A stretch of DNA of 64,000 nucleotides, taken from positions 10,908,712 to 10,972,711 of the forward strand of contig NC_060911.1 of assembly GCF_014805685.1 (NCBI RefSeq), written 5' to 3'. How positions within the stretch are numbered: position 1 is the first letter of the stretch; the number at the start of each line of letters is the position of its first letter. The translations under genes were made by a program, and so were the position numbers. This document shows, in pieces, positions 33,332 to 40,178 of the stretch. The stretch is from Silurus meridionalis (lineage: Eukaryota > Chordata > Actinopteri > Siluriformes > Siluridae). The notes beneath the pieces are model-generated. The model was not told the origin of the DNA. It worked only from the letters and a program-made list of their open reading frames with translations, and made no database searches.

Positions 33332-35848
33332 GTCAAAGAGTTTAATTTAACATTCACATCAAACTTCAGAACGAAAGACAAGCCGTGATCTATGTGACTT
33401 TAACCGTAATATGGTTGTTAGTTTGAGTATTTAAGGAACTGTGATTTTCACACACAACAGTCTCTAGAGTTTACACAAAATGTGTATGAAAAACAAAAAA
33501 ACATTATTGAGCATTTGTAGGAATGACAAAGATGTTTTACAGTGCAGCTTGAAGAATTGAATATACTTAAGATGTACCTAGTTGTATAAAATGCTAATGC
33601 GCATGGGTTCCTTTAGTTAATTCAAAAGATTTTAAACAACATACTACATCCAATAAAAGCCACTTGACATAACTCCTCCAGTATATTAATACAGCATCTT
33701 GTCTTTGTCTTGAAATGGACTCAGATGTGTGTGGTTGTCATCATGTTATTAGCAGTCATACTTGGTTTCACCTGTGATGGTCTTTAACCTGTATAAATGT
33801 CAAGCAACCACCTGAATATGTCTACACATACATGTACACAAACATGTAAATGTAAATAGATAATAATGTGTCTATTCATCAGGCCTTGGCATTAAACATA
33901 AAGTACTTTTATAGATGCTGGTCTTATTTTGCATTTGTACATATAACATTATTAATCATGTTTATTCATATGGTAGAACTAAATAGCTATGGCAAAACAC
34001 ACAAACATACATCTATACCTTTTTTATATCTTATAACTTTAAAGAAAATTTTAGCTCTACAGCACCAGACTTCACATATAATATTTTGTTTATAAAAAAA
34101 AGTCTTTATATAAATAAATAAAGACTTGAATGACTTGCATAACATGAATGCACTTTTTTTGTATTAGCATTTTTTAGATGTTAGCTAGCAGTCGAAGCTG
34201 CTTTAAACATTCAGCTATATTACTTCATGTTACTTTATGAAATAAATTACATACACTTCTATTCAATTCATTTTTATTTGTATAGCGCTTTTAACAATGA
34301 ACATTGTCTCAAAGCAGCTTTACACAGATAATGTGGTGAGTAAAAGTGAATATGTTCTTTGTAAGTACGTTTGTCCCTGATGAGCAACTGGCAAGGAAAA
34401 ACTCCCTGAGATGGCATAAGGAAGAAACCTTGAGAGGAACCAGACCAGACTTCTACTATTTTAATTCATGTTATGTTAGCACATTTACAGTGAAGTTTTT
34501 TTGTTCACTTAAAAATGATATCAAAAATATATTATTCCTATAAAAACTTTTAAAAGCTATTATTTAATAATTGCAAGAAATAAAATATTCACTTTATAAC
34601 AACATCTATCCATTAATAAAGCACATCACAGTCTGAAAATACAGTGCAGCAAAACCACACCACATTAAGCTTTATCCACCAAATCGATCTAAATCTTTAG
34701 AGAAAGATTAAAAAATAAAAATAAATACACTACAAATGATGATAACATTTGGTCCAGTATCATCTAATTAATCAAATATTATTATCTGCTCATTATTGAG
34801 TAAAAGACAGGAGGTGGAGCTGGAGGTAGCAGAGCTGAAGATGCTGAGGTTTTTGTTGGGAGTGACGATGATGGACAGGATTAAAAATCAGTTTTTTAGA
34901 GAGACAGCACATGTAGGACGTTTTGAGGACAAGGTGAGGGAGGCAAGATTGAGATGGTTTGGACGTGTGCAGAGGAGAGATGGTAGGAGAATGCTGAGGA
35001 TTGAGCTGCCAGGAAGGAGGAAAAGAGAAATACCAAGAAGGAGGTTCATGGATGTGGTTTGAAAGATGCAGAAAGATTTAGAAAGATGCAGATGTCAAGA
35101 ACAGAGTGGTATTGGGACGGATGATCCGCTGTGGCGACCCCTAATGGGAGCAGCCGAAAATAGAAGAAGAACAACTGCAATTTGATTGTCATTTGTAATA
35201 AAACATTAAAATGATGTGTGAACTAAACAATTCCCAGCTCTTAAATTTCTCAAGGCCAATTAACATTCACATGCATGAAAAATAGTTGACATACAATAAA
35301 CAATAGTTAAACATACATAGCCTGACATCTTTTTCCATGAGGGAAAAGTCTTACAATTCAGTGAGAAACATGACTTAACATGTAGATAGTTCTACATTCT
35401 TATCTATTTTTCAAGACAAAAGTCTAATTAGATGCTCTCAAAGAATGATGAAAGGAACAGATTTGTAGATATAGCAGTGTAATTTCCAAAATAGCCTTTG
35501 GGCAACACAATAAAATCTATCAGCATTGAAATGAAGTGGCTTAACCTTGTAACCTCAATTAATACGCCCAAGTTTTAGTAAACAAACTACATTTTCTTTC
35601 AGATAAACGTTACGAATCACAGCCCAATGTTCCACTGATGTCGTCATCATCATTCACTATATCTTCACATTGTTCACATAATTCTGTACATTCAGGAGTC
35701 ATTCATTCAATCATACATTCATTCATATCAACTCATATTCATTCATATTCAGTATAAACATACCCAGGCTGCCGTTGCCCCTGAACACAGTGATGGTCTT
35801 CTCAAGGCCTGTAGATTGATGAGCGCTGACTTTACAAAGTGCCTCCAT
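11085..35848 (-). CDS. mpdz: MPDZ/MUPP1-like multi-PDZ scaffold protein (5'-short, exons spread over 25 kb)
   Basis: PDZ-array proteins of this family bind C-terminal tails of receptors, claudins and polarity proteins at tight junctions and synapses. Exons on the - strand, in transcript order: 35848-35764, 33284-33086, 31070-30765, 30616-30374, 30274-30097, 28626-28528, 27670-27611, 27460-27395 (tentative), 27273-27106, 24088-23895, 23822-23731, 17497-17426 (tentative), 17329-16982, 16107-16024, 15631-15414, 11434-11287, 11156-11085. Five PDZ domains are recognisable, each with its carboxylate-binding loop: [35 protein letters not shown]. Domain order and the [11 protein letters not shown] and [11 protein letters not shown] motifs match MPDZ PDZ7, 8, 9, 11 and 12 better than PATJ. 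PDZ1-6, PDZ10 and PDZ13 were not found. Most phases agree; two junctions do not (see findings). It could be a half-length paralogue rather than full mpdz. Confidence 0.85.
11287..11434 (-). CDS. mpdz: mpdz-like exon: core of PDZ12
   Basis: The acceptor is tatgtgttgcag and the donor is CAG|gtgtta. The first base completes an Arg codon split from the previous exon. It encodes [20 protein letters not shown] and then [18 protein letters not shown], the standard second strand, carboxylate groove and GDxIL-NG segment of a PDZ domain. Confidence 0.93.
11598..12538. mobile_element. non-autonomous DNA element with 'ggccgat' terminal repeats
   Basis: The left end is ggttgactgatatatcgccc and the right end is catatccgttgacc, preceded by atcggcatcggccg; the two are imperfect inverted copies. 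The interior is AT-rich and has a (TA)n tract at 12028-12099. The 11740-11860 stretch also matches the repeat at 28400-28500, so the inside is itself a mosaic. Confidence 0.6.
12028..12099. repeat. (TA)n microsatellite
   Basis: About 36 uninterrupted TA units inside the DNA element at 11598-12538. Confidence 0.95.
12539..13166. other. mpdz-like intron, no feature recognised
   Basis: Moderately AT-rich unique-looking sequence with an A run near 12612. A + strand open frame at 12715-12960 has no recognisable protein signature and I do not call it a gene. Confidence 0.5.
13167..13811. mobile_element. hAT-like MITE ('AAGTACTTG' repeat type)
   Basis: The right end reads cgttactgtccaccactg; the left end has the decayed inverse gttagtggacaaagtac. 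Sub-terminal regions carry many copies of short words such as gtaaagtac and gaaaagtac. The larger element at 59550-61134 has the same design and a clean 8-bp target duplication. Confidence 0.6.
13812..14340. other. mpdz-like intron, no feature recognised
   Basis: No exon or clear mobile element seen. Phrases such as ggttttattctcacattc recur loosely near 45150, so it may be an old repeat. Confidence 0.4.
14345..15070 (+). pseudogene. LINE 3' end (Rex1-like), truncated
   Basis: Translation of 14395-14500 gives [14 protein letters not shown] and then [11 protein letters not shown], the post-catalytic part of a LINE reverse transcriptase. A later block (14535-14620) gives [14 protein letters not shown]. 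The end at 15010-15070 is the family's 3' tail (tgaaatgacaattaatgcct and then acttgacttga). Much of the body is missing. Confidence 0.65.
15414..15631 (-). CDS. mpdz: mpdz-like exon: end of PDZ11 and start of PDZ12
   Basis: The acceptor is ccccttttttggacag and the donor is AAAAG|gtatgc, phase 0 to phase 2. It opens [19 protein letters not shown], the second helix of PDZ11, continues through a short Thr/His-rich insert ([14 protein letters not shown]), and ends with the PDZ12 binding loop in [10 protein letters not shown]. Confidence 0.93.
16024..16107 (-). CDS. mpdz: mpdz-like exon: core of PDZ11
   Basis: The acceptor is cttactcactctcag and the donor is GAG|gtattt, phase 0 on both sides (28 codons). 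It encodes [19 protein letters not shown] and then AGDHILE, the middle of the PDZ fold. Confidence 0.93.
16185..16896. mobile_element. DNA transposon with 'tacaacccc...ttgggac' ends
   Basis: The right end is ccaactgttttggaatttgg followed by gttgta; the left end is its decayed inverse (ggttgagacactatgtaaaa). The interior block from ccatggacaccatgtcctc to ctgcagtctagacctttca is shared with 42740-43070. The copy at 29584-29965 is shorter but has better ends. Confidence 0.6.
16982..17329 (-). CDS. mpdz: mpdz-like exon: PDZ10-PDZ11 linker and start of PDZ11
   Basis: The acceptor is cttttctcaaaaag and the donor is CTG|gtgaga; 116 codons, phase 0 on both sides. The first 80 residues are a Ser/Asn/Pro/His-rich linker. 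Then come [11 protein letters not shown] and [17 protein letters not shown], the start of the PDZ11-equivalent domain. The TCPIIPGC element is a landmark of MPDZ/PATJ just before this PDZ. Confidence 0.93.
17426..17497 (-). CDS. mpdz: mpdz-like linker exon (tentative)
   Basis: The acceptor is gttatgattag and the donor is CAG|gtaaat, 24 codons, phase 0 on both sides, which fits the next exon. It reads [18 protein letters not shown]. Human MPDZ has AENP at the matching place, right after PDZ10. The match is short and the upstream junction does not fit the phase of the exon at 23731-23822. Confidence 0.5.
17720..17877. repeat. (ATCT)n and (TA)n compound microsatellite
   Basis: About 24 ATCT units run into about 30 TA units. 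The Tc1 element at 17878 was inserted into this TA array, which continues at 19350-19408. Confidence 0.95.
17878..19349 (+). mobile_element. Tc1-like transposon, copy 1, inside (TA)n
   Basis: The ends cagtgaggaaaataagtatt and complement are perfect inverted repeats flanked by TA. Terminal repeats run about 200 bp with an inner copy of aagtatttgaacacctg (18065-18080), the IR/DR layout of Sleeping Beauty-type elements. The transposase frame (18241-19100, +) has the DD34E landmarks WSDETK, NDPKHTA and [11 protein letters not shown]. The start codon position reads ATT and the coding part is cut short by a deletion of about 140 bp near 19095 relative to copy 2. Not autonomous. Confidence 0.92.
19350..19408. 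repeat. (TA)n microsatellite, continuation across the Tc1 insertion
   Basis: About 29 TA units, the other half of the array at 17816-17877. Confidence 0.95.
19953..20000. repeat. (TAA)n microsatellite
   Basis: About 15 uninterrupted TAA/AAT units, next to the DIRS element. Confidence 0.95.
20206..23345 (+). mobile_element. DIRS-like tyrosine-recombinase retrotransposon, degenerate
   Basis: Readable parts in order: reverse transcriptase end (21284-21650) with [28 protein letters not shown] and [18 protein letters not shown]; RNase H (21730-21935) with [30 protein letters not shown] and YINHQGG; recombinase N-terminus (22100-22255) with [16 protein letters not shown]; and recombinase remnants to about 23000 ([29 protein letters not shown]). 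The ends are inverted repeats: tgcattgaaacgctttagga near 20235 against the complement of ccaaagcgtttcagc near 23290, and ggcgacgtcgcgtaaac (20326) against the complement of gtttacgtgacgtcgcc (23202). gag is absent and there are frameshifts and stops. Confidence 0.88.
23542..23607. repeat. (TG)n microsatellite
   Basis: About 33 TG units on the + strand ((CA)n on the coding strand of the mpdz-like gene), about 125 bases downstream of the donor of the exon at 23731-23822. Confidence 0.95.
23731..23822 (-). CDS. mpdz: mpdz-like exon: end of PDZ9
   Basis: The acceptor is tgtgttcttttttag and the donor is TTCAG|gtaaaa, phase 0 to phase 2. It reads [18 protein letters not shown] and then SKVKIVLF, the last strand and second helix of the PDZ9-equivalent domain. 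It is the last exon before the stretch where PDZ10 is missing. Confidence 0.92.
23895..24088 (-). CDS. mpdz: mpdz-like exon: start of PDZ9
   Basis: The acceptor is aatttgtgtgtag and the donor is GAA|gtgagg. Two bases complete a Gly codon. It reads [16 protein letters not shown], then the binding loop [10 protein letters not shown], then PDGAAAADG and SVGDELLE. The YG-L-GEL lead-in is characteristic of MPDZ PDZ9. Confidence 0.93.
24150..24890. other. mpdz-like intron with decayed Tc1-type sequence
   Basis: The phrase gggattaagacctgggcttt and the run toward ctgttgcaaaatccatgtc recall a Tc1-like gene, but no frame survives. A 17-19 bp unit containing gacctgggcttt occurs three times in a row at 24446-24497. 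Confidence 0.4.
24898..26480 (+). mobile_element. Tc1-like transposon, copy 2
   Basis: 1583 bp between perfect cagtgaggaaaataag ends, flanked by TA; same family as 17878-19349 and over 90% alike by eye. The transposase starts at an ATG (25254: [16 protein letters not shown]) but frameshifts near 25330 and again near 25500, 25675 and 25810. WSDETK and NPIENLW remain. It keeps the about 140 bp missing from copy 1. Not autonomous. Confidence 0.92.
26481..27100. other. mpdz-like intron with part of a repeat at 26570-26660
   Basis: The segment ggtctccaaacatttctctg and the following gggggctggttcggtctgtg look like the end of a hAT-type repeat, but I cannot define its borders. The rest shows nothing. 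Confidence 0.35.
27106..27273 (-). CDS. mpdz: mpdz-like exon: proline-rich PDZ8-PDZ9 linker
   Basis: The donor is TGGG|gtacgt. The reading frame is fixed by the next exon and gives [20 protein letters not shown] and ends VSHWG, where human MPDZ also has a PPPPP stretch and a YSW just before PDZ9. The best acceptor is gctagcttacag at 27274-27285, which needs a phase-1 upstream exon that I could not confirm. The frame is more certain than the start. Confidence 0.7.
27395..27460 (-). CDS. mpdz: mpdz-like linker exon (tentative)
   Basis: The acceptor is tttgtcctgtag and the donor AAG|gtttaa is weak. It reads [18 protein letters not shown] in phase 0, but its end phase does not match the exon at 27106-27273. 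Position and composition suit the Ser/Pro-rich linker; it may instead be intron. Confidence 0.35.
27540..27588. repeat. (CA)n microsatellite
   Basis: About 24 units, starting some 20 bases past the donor of the exon at 27611-27670; reads (TG)n on the gene's strand. Confidence 0.95.
27611..27670 (-). CDS. mpdz: mpdz-like small linker exon
   Basis: The acceptor is cacattttcttccag and the donor is TTG|gtatgt, 20 codons, phase 0 on both sides, matching the PDZ8 exon before it. It reads [16 protein letters not shown]. The splice sites are good; there is no domain. Confidence 0.7.
27895..28085 (-). repeat. SINE-like interspersed repeat (complement)
   Basis: The phrase gggttaagggccttgctcaa followed by gggcccc, and ctgagctacaacttctcc at the end, are shared with 47940-48050 and, inverted, with 42060-42200. 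It fits a tRNA-related SINE family common in fish. Confidence 0.6.
28090..28498. mobile_element. DNA element fragment ('caggcataacattatg' type)
   Basis: The left end is atcaggtataacattatggc and the right end is ccagtcataatgttataatg, inverted to one another. The right half matches 11740-11860 and the end recurs at 44155-44190. No frame recognised. Confidence 0.55.
28528..28626 (-). CDS. mpdz: mpdz-like exon: end of PDZ8
   Basis: The acceptor is aactgcgttctag and the donor is CAG|gtaaca, 33 codons, phase 0 on both sides. It reads [19 protein letters not shown] and then [11 protein letters not shown], the second helix and final strand of the PDZ8-equivalent domain. Confidence 0.93.
28650..28702. 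repeat. (CA)n microsatellite
   Basis: About 26 units, 24 bases upstream of the PDZ8 exon acceptor in the gene's direction, where it reads (TG)n. Confidence 0.95.
28703..29583. other. mpdz-like intron, no feature recognised
   Basis: AT-rich; an 18-base T run lies near 29420. Open frames here show no protein signature. Confidence 0.5.
29584..29965. mobile_element. short DNA element with 'tacaacccc...ttgggac' ends
   Basis: The left end is tacaaccccaatgccaaaaa followed by agttgggac; the right end is gtcccaacctatttttggaa followed by ttgaggttgta. These are inverted ends flanked by TA. Same family as 16185-16896 and 42725-43375. Confidence 0.75.
30097..30274 (-). CDS. mpdz: mpdz-like exon: start of PDZ8
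   Basis: The acceptor has a long T run ending ttcag; the donor is CAG|gtgcgt. One base completes an Arg. It reads [20 protein letters not shown], then [18 protein letters not shown] and GDQILQ. The RLSNGE--RGIFIKH block is a strong signature of MPDZ PDZ8. Confidence 0.95.
30374..30616 (-). CDS. mpdz: mpdz-like exon: charged linker before PDZ8
   Basis: The acceptor is tgcgtttttag and the donor is AGGAG|gtatga, phase 2 on both sides. It encodes about 80 residues very rich in Glu, Arg, Lys and Gln ([20 protein letters not shown] and onward), probably helical or coiled-coil-forming. I recognise no domain. The splice sites and phase are good and the frame is open throughout, against a stop-rich background, which supports coding. 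Confidence 0.82.
30765..31070 (-). CDS. mpdz: mpdz-like exon: end of PDZ7 and repeat linker
   Basis: The acceptor is tatattggcag and the donor is AAGAG|gtaagc, phase 2 on both sides. It starts [18 protein letters not shown], matching the TYVPA that closes MPDZ PDZ7. It then encodes about six in-frame copies of a 14-15 residue unit of the form (I/V)IQSKQExKLxQD(S/T), degrading toward the end. The repeat is absent from MPDZ as I know it. Confidence 0.88.
30800..31045 (-). repeat. mpdz: in-frame coding minisatellite, unit about 42-45 bp
   Basis: Repeated core on the + strand: ttttgattggatgatggagt and variants at about 30845, 30893, 30937, 30980 and 31018. Units are 42-48 bp, all multiples of 3, so copies add or drop without shifting the frame. 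Confidence 0.8.
31071..32280. other. mpdz-like intron, no feature recognised
   Basis: AT-rich sequence of ordinary appearance. No exon, mobile element or RNA gene seen. Confidence 0.5.
32285..32572 (+). mobile_element. possible solo-LTR fragment
   Basis: A C-rich promoter-like half (ctcctcgccttcatactaat and cttcacctgtctcc) is followed by a poly(A) signal (ggcaaataaaac) and gatccgagcgtgacaatt. This order resembles R-U5 of a fish LTR retrotransposon. No matching second LTR or internal region is present. Confidence 0.35.
32585..32970. repeat. two facing LINE/SINE 3' tails
   Basis: The left part (32590-32665) contains the complement of a tail whose forward copy lies at 32900-32968 (gcatttcactgcatgtcgta and then tatgtgacaaataaaatt). 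The two copies face each other about 300 bp apart. Confidence 0.6.
33086..33284 (-). CDS. mpdz: mpdz-like exon: most of PDZ7
   Basis: The acceptor is formed by a (TG)n tract ending tgtgtag; the donor is CTCAG|gtatgc. It reads [20 protein letters not shown], then [19 protein letters not shown] and [16 protein letters not shown]. The [12 protein letters not shown] block is characteristic of MPDZ PDZ7. Two bases complete the Gly of the GSLG binding loop from the first exon. Confidence 0.95.
33285..33328. repeat. (CA)n microsatellite forming a splice acceptor
   Basis: About 21 CA units. Read on the gene's strand it is (TG)n followed directly by TAG and the PDZ7 exon, with no pyrimidine tract between. 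Confidence 0.95.
33330..34258. other. mpdz-like intron, no feature recognised
   Basis: AT-rich; nothing recognisable on either strand. Confidence 0.5.
34259..34445 (-). mobile_element. L2-like LINE 3' tail (complement)
   Basis: ttcaattcatttttatttgt, then tagcgcttttaacaatgaac and actccctgagatggcataag: the complement of 40465-40640. Confidence 0.75.
34796..35175 (+). pseudogene. RTE-like LINE 3' end
   Basis: Translation gives [19 protein letters not shown], then [20 protein letters not shown] and RRRFMDVV, the C-terminus of an RTE-type LINE reverse transcriptase. It is followed by the tail ccgctgtggcgacccctaat and gaagaagaa. 5'-truncated. Confidence 0.8.
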
Positions 35849-35868
35849 GCTGCTGCCCTGCAGTTATT
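35764..35868 (-). CDS. mpdz: mpdz-like first exon seen, with probable start codon
   Basis: The acceptor is cttattttgcag (ends 35869) and the donor is CTGG|gtatgt. The coding part 35848-35764 reads [20 protein letters not shown] and then [19 protein letters not shown] is the start of MPDZ PDZ7. The ATG has A at -3 and G at +4, and an in-frame TAA sits five codons upstream within the same exon. If the acceptor is used as drawn, translation must start here. A second acceptor (aataactgcag, ends 35858) would remove the stop and make this an internal exon. Confidence 0.85.
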
Positions 35869-36983
35869 CTGCAAAATAAGTCAGAGTACGCATCAATCTT
35901 GACAAAGGGGAAATGACGCTACACAAAACCAACAAGTCCATGCATTATAATATTTACATTTTTAATATTGTAACATTTCTTGTTTTCTTGTGATCTTGAC
36001 ATAACGAGTGTTTTTTTTGTGATCACAACTTAACAAAAGATGTTTTCTCATTATAACTACTTTTACGAGCTGATAGATGATCACGTTCACTTTTTCTTTG
36101 ATCAAGGACTCTAATGGAAAAAGCTCGGTGTCTGTCACTGATTAATAACATACACATAAATGTCTGACGCTTGAGATTTTCTTTTACGATACAATTATGT
36201 CATGAGAAAAAGGGTTTTTGCTTAATTACACTTTAGATAGCAGTATTTGCATGTGTAAAAATGAACAATCAGCTGCACCTTCTCTTATGGGATGTTTAAT
36301 AAATGTATAAAAAACATGTAACATGATCGATATTATCTCTTTTTTATCATACATTTAAGATGCTGGATAGCTGGATGTTAGCCAGTAAAGCTACTATGGT
36401 CTTAGCTCTGTAAATCTCTTAATAAAACACAAAAAAAAAAGCTAGAAGAGAAAGTTCACATTTTAGAAAATAGACACAACATATATAGAACAAAAAAAAC
36501 AAACAAAAAAAAGGTTTAAAAAAGGTCTTTTTTAAAAATGTTACCTGCAAACAAAAACGTTACAGTAATTCATAAACCTTATATTTTAACTCTAAGTTAA
36601 GCAGTATTTTTGTCCTATATTTCAATTGTGTGTATGTGTGTATGAAAATGTGCAAATTATATCATACCAATTCTGAAAGTCATTTTTAAAACAAAATATT
36701 ACTGTAACTCATATGAGCGAACTGCAGGTATTACATTTGCGTAAATTTTATTTTTTTACAATTTCTTTAGAAGAAAAGGCAGAATGCTTTTAGGTGTAAA
36801 ACAGCAAAATTATATATACTGTAGGCAACTATATACATTTATTCTTTCTTCTAGTTTAAAAAAGACATCTGGAAGTCTGTGGCACTAATCGAATGTGGCA
36901 GCATTATTTTTAACATGAAGCATCAATCTGAAATAAAATGAACCATTTCGAATTGATGTCTCGACTGATGAAAGTTTGTTTCT
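35869..36983. other. upstream of the mpdz-like exons, nothing recognised
   Basis: Very AT-rich, with short A runs. No PDZ-coding exon and no promoter signature that I can support. Confidence 0.45.
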
Positions 36984-37128
36984 TCTTTCGGCTTCTCCCG
37001 TTAGGGGTCGCCACAGCGGATCCTCCGCATGTTTGATTTGGCACATGTTTTTACGCTGGATGCCCTTCCTAACGCAACCCTCCCCAATTTATCCGGGCTT
37101 GGGACCGGCACTGAAAGTAAACACTAAT
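36984..37128 (-). mobile_element. RTE-like LINE fragment (complement)
   Basis: ttcggcttctcccgttaggg and gtcgccacagcggatcc are the complement of the tail at 35125-35170. The following block (gatgcccttcctaacgcaac) recurs at 56551-56570. Confidence 0.7.
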
Positions 37129-37640
37129 AATGTAGCATGTTATTTGCTGAGCCAGAACCTTTCCTATTATCTTTTGCTTTCTTCTAGTCATTTGAGTTTG
37201 AGAATTGAGAAGATGAATATAAGCTTTCCTGATAATTGGATTTCCTAAAACTTACATCATGATATTTACATCAAGATGTGTTAAACTCAGAGGCAAAGCT
37301 GAAATCCTGATCATCTCATGTTTTGAGCCTGATCTAAAATGTCTTCAGTGTCTTGCAAAATATTTTGTTCCAATACTTTTGGAGTGGTGACTGTACATAC
37401 ATATGGATGGGATGACAGGAAGAATTGACTGATCTAAGTGGAAGGCTTCAGGTTTATTGGAGCAGGCATGTATAGCCGATGCTCTTCCAGATTGGTGTTG
37501 ACATGAGAGCAAGCACAAGACCTCTTGCTGGGAAATGTAGCTCTGCATAATGCAAAGAACATGGAAAAAAGTTCAAATCATCGCTAAAACACCTACTTAC
37601 AGAGGTTACAGTAAACAAATAAGGTTTTAATGCCTGTGAA

Positions 37641-37674
<34 letters not shown>

Positions 37675-39160
37675 TCACTATATATACGGTATTAAACATA
37701 GCTTACTCCTGTTCTGGCCTGTCCTTGTAAAAGTCAATTTGAGTTTTCTGCCCTGATATGTCCTGTGGAGAAAGACTACATTATCAGCGTTTGTCCCATC
37801 CTGTTTTGTTTTTCCTTATCTTGCACATTTCTAAACATTAATCCTCAAAGCGTATCATTGGAAATTATTGAAAGACACAAAATGCCTCTGTGTAAAAGAT
37901 GTTTTAATATGTTTTTTTGAGTGGAACTTCCTCGACAAATGTAGTCATTGTTGAAAGTAACCTATACTCGAGTGTGTGTGAATAAGAAATGAAGTCACAC
38001 GTCTCCTGTGAACAAATATTCCACTAATTTAACCTTTGGGTCTAGAGTGACAGTAGTGAATGAGGTCAGTGGAAAAAGAAAAAGGAACACTTTCTCTTGC
38101 TGTAAACAAGCAGCTGAATATAATATATGGCAGGGACCATGTAAACTGATCTAGTCAACCACCAAGGAATTTACTGTGGGGGGAAAATGACCCTGCACTC
38201 ATGTTTGGTAGATGCCTACACTCTTAAAATAAAGGTTTGTCGAAGAACATTTAATGTCCATGGAAACTTTCAATTGCATAGAAGGTTCAAACTCATTAAT
38301 CTTAAATGCTGATCATTTACAATTTCATATAAAGTGGTTTACTGGATTAGACTGAATAGGATAAAACAAAATAGATTGTATGAAGGTTTAACCGTTTTAT
38401 ACATGGTCTCCACTACAGGGGACAAATATTCTAAAGCTATTTTAAACTATTATGTTCCAAACACTTTGTATCATTTTTTTTTTAGATATTGTATCATGCA
38501 TGCAAAATGGCGGAGTAAAGAGAAGATGCCCCAAGTACGTTAGGAATAAGTGTTAATTCCTGTTTTTCTTTTATTCTCAGAAAACCATACAGGCAAACAG
38601 TTTTCAGCTAAATACTAAGTTAGAAATACGTTTATCCAGATTTTAATGATATTTTTCTTTTAATTTTCTTTTCCATGTTCCAAAAGGTATATTTGTGCCT
38701 GTTGGGCCTATATTTAGATTTTGCCTTATTTTATATGTTTATATGTTTTAGTAAAAATTATAAAATGAAATAATGATATAATTTACATTTTACATTAATT
38801 GTCTTTTGGGCTTCAATAATAGCTTTTACTTTGCCAAGCAGGTCGAGTGTCATGGGTGCTTCGAAATGTTTAATTTTCTTTAAACAATCAATAAACCACT
38901 TCAAGAGACATTCTCCCTTTTCATTGGGAAATCATAAACAGCTTTTAATAAAATACAGTAGGCTTTGTTAGTAGGCTTTAGTGTACATTTTTAAATGAAT
39001 AATACATATCCAATTAGTTGGTAGGAGAAGTAAAGTATAATACTAAGTATACTACTGGTTTTAATTGTTTTTAAAGCTTTTCCATTTATAAATGAGTGCA
39101 TTTCAAGAGATAAAATATGATTTTCAAATGTTCTTTCTATTGTTGTTGATATTTAATGTT
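37129..39160. other. intergenic, nothing clear
   Basis: AT-rich. There is an (ATT)n microsatellite at 37640-37674 and a possible DNA-element end at about 37365 (ttgttccaatacttttggag). No gene supported. Confidence 0.5.
37640..37674. repeat. (ATT)n microsatellite
   Basis: About 11 ATT units. Confidence 0.9.
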
Positions 39161-39167
39161 CAATTCG

Positions 39168-39310
39168 TTTTAATTCATTTTTTATTTGTATAGGGCTTTT
39201 AACAATGAACATTGTCTCAAAGCAGCTTTACACAGATAATGTGGTGATTAAAAGTAAATATGTTCTTTGTAAGTAAGTTTGTCCCTGATGAGCAACTGTG
39301 GCAAGGAAAA
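39168..39310 (-). mobile_element. L2-like LINE 3' tail (complement)
   Basis: It runs from ttaattcattttttatttgt to actgtggcaaggaaaaa, the complement of 40505-40635, and abuts the LINE body that follows. Confidence 0.75.
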
Positions 39311-40139
39311 ATTTTGGAAAAATATTGCTAAGATTAGAAATATGATGTCGTTACAGGATGCAGAAAAACTGGTTCATGCTTTTGTTACTTCTAGATTAGA
39401 CTACTGTAACGCTTTACTGTCTGGGTGTGCGAGTAAGTGCATCAATAAGCTTCAGTTAGTCCAGAATGCAGCAGCAAGGGTCCTCACTAGATCTAGGAAA
39501 TATGACCACATCACCCCTGTTTTAATCAATCTACACTGGCTCCCAATCAAATCTCGCATTGACTATAAAATATTACTACTGACGTATAAAGCACTCAATG
39601 GTCTCGCACCGCAGTATCTGAGTGAACTTCTGTACCAGTATGATCCTCCGCCTACTTAGATCAAAAGGTGCTGGCTATCTGTTGGTTCCTCAAATAATGA
39701 AGACTACAGCAGGGGGCAGATCTTTCTCTTATAAAGCCCCACAGTTATGGAACAGCCTTCCAATCAGTGTTCGGGACTCAGACACAGTCTCAGTGTTCAA
39801 GTCGAGGTTGAAAACGTATTTATTTAGTCAAGCCTTTTATCAGTAGATTTCTCTTAGGTAAAGGCACAGATCTGGAGGGAACATGGATATAGAGTGTTTG
39901 GTGAACTGGTATATTTGTATGCTGTCGTCCCTCACATTCACACGTTCACTCAGGTTTGTTGACGGTGGTGTGGTGGGTCGTCTCTTATCCCAGAGATCCC
40001 TCATGTCTGTGTTACCTTCTGGTTCTCCCTTTTAGTTATGCTGCCATAGCGAGTCTTGCCGGAGTCCAAACTGCACAGTGACATTAACTTTCGTACACCA
40101 ATAGTTACACTTAATAATCCATATCCTTCTCTTCCCGTC

Positions 40140-40178
<39 letters not shown>

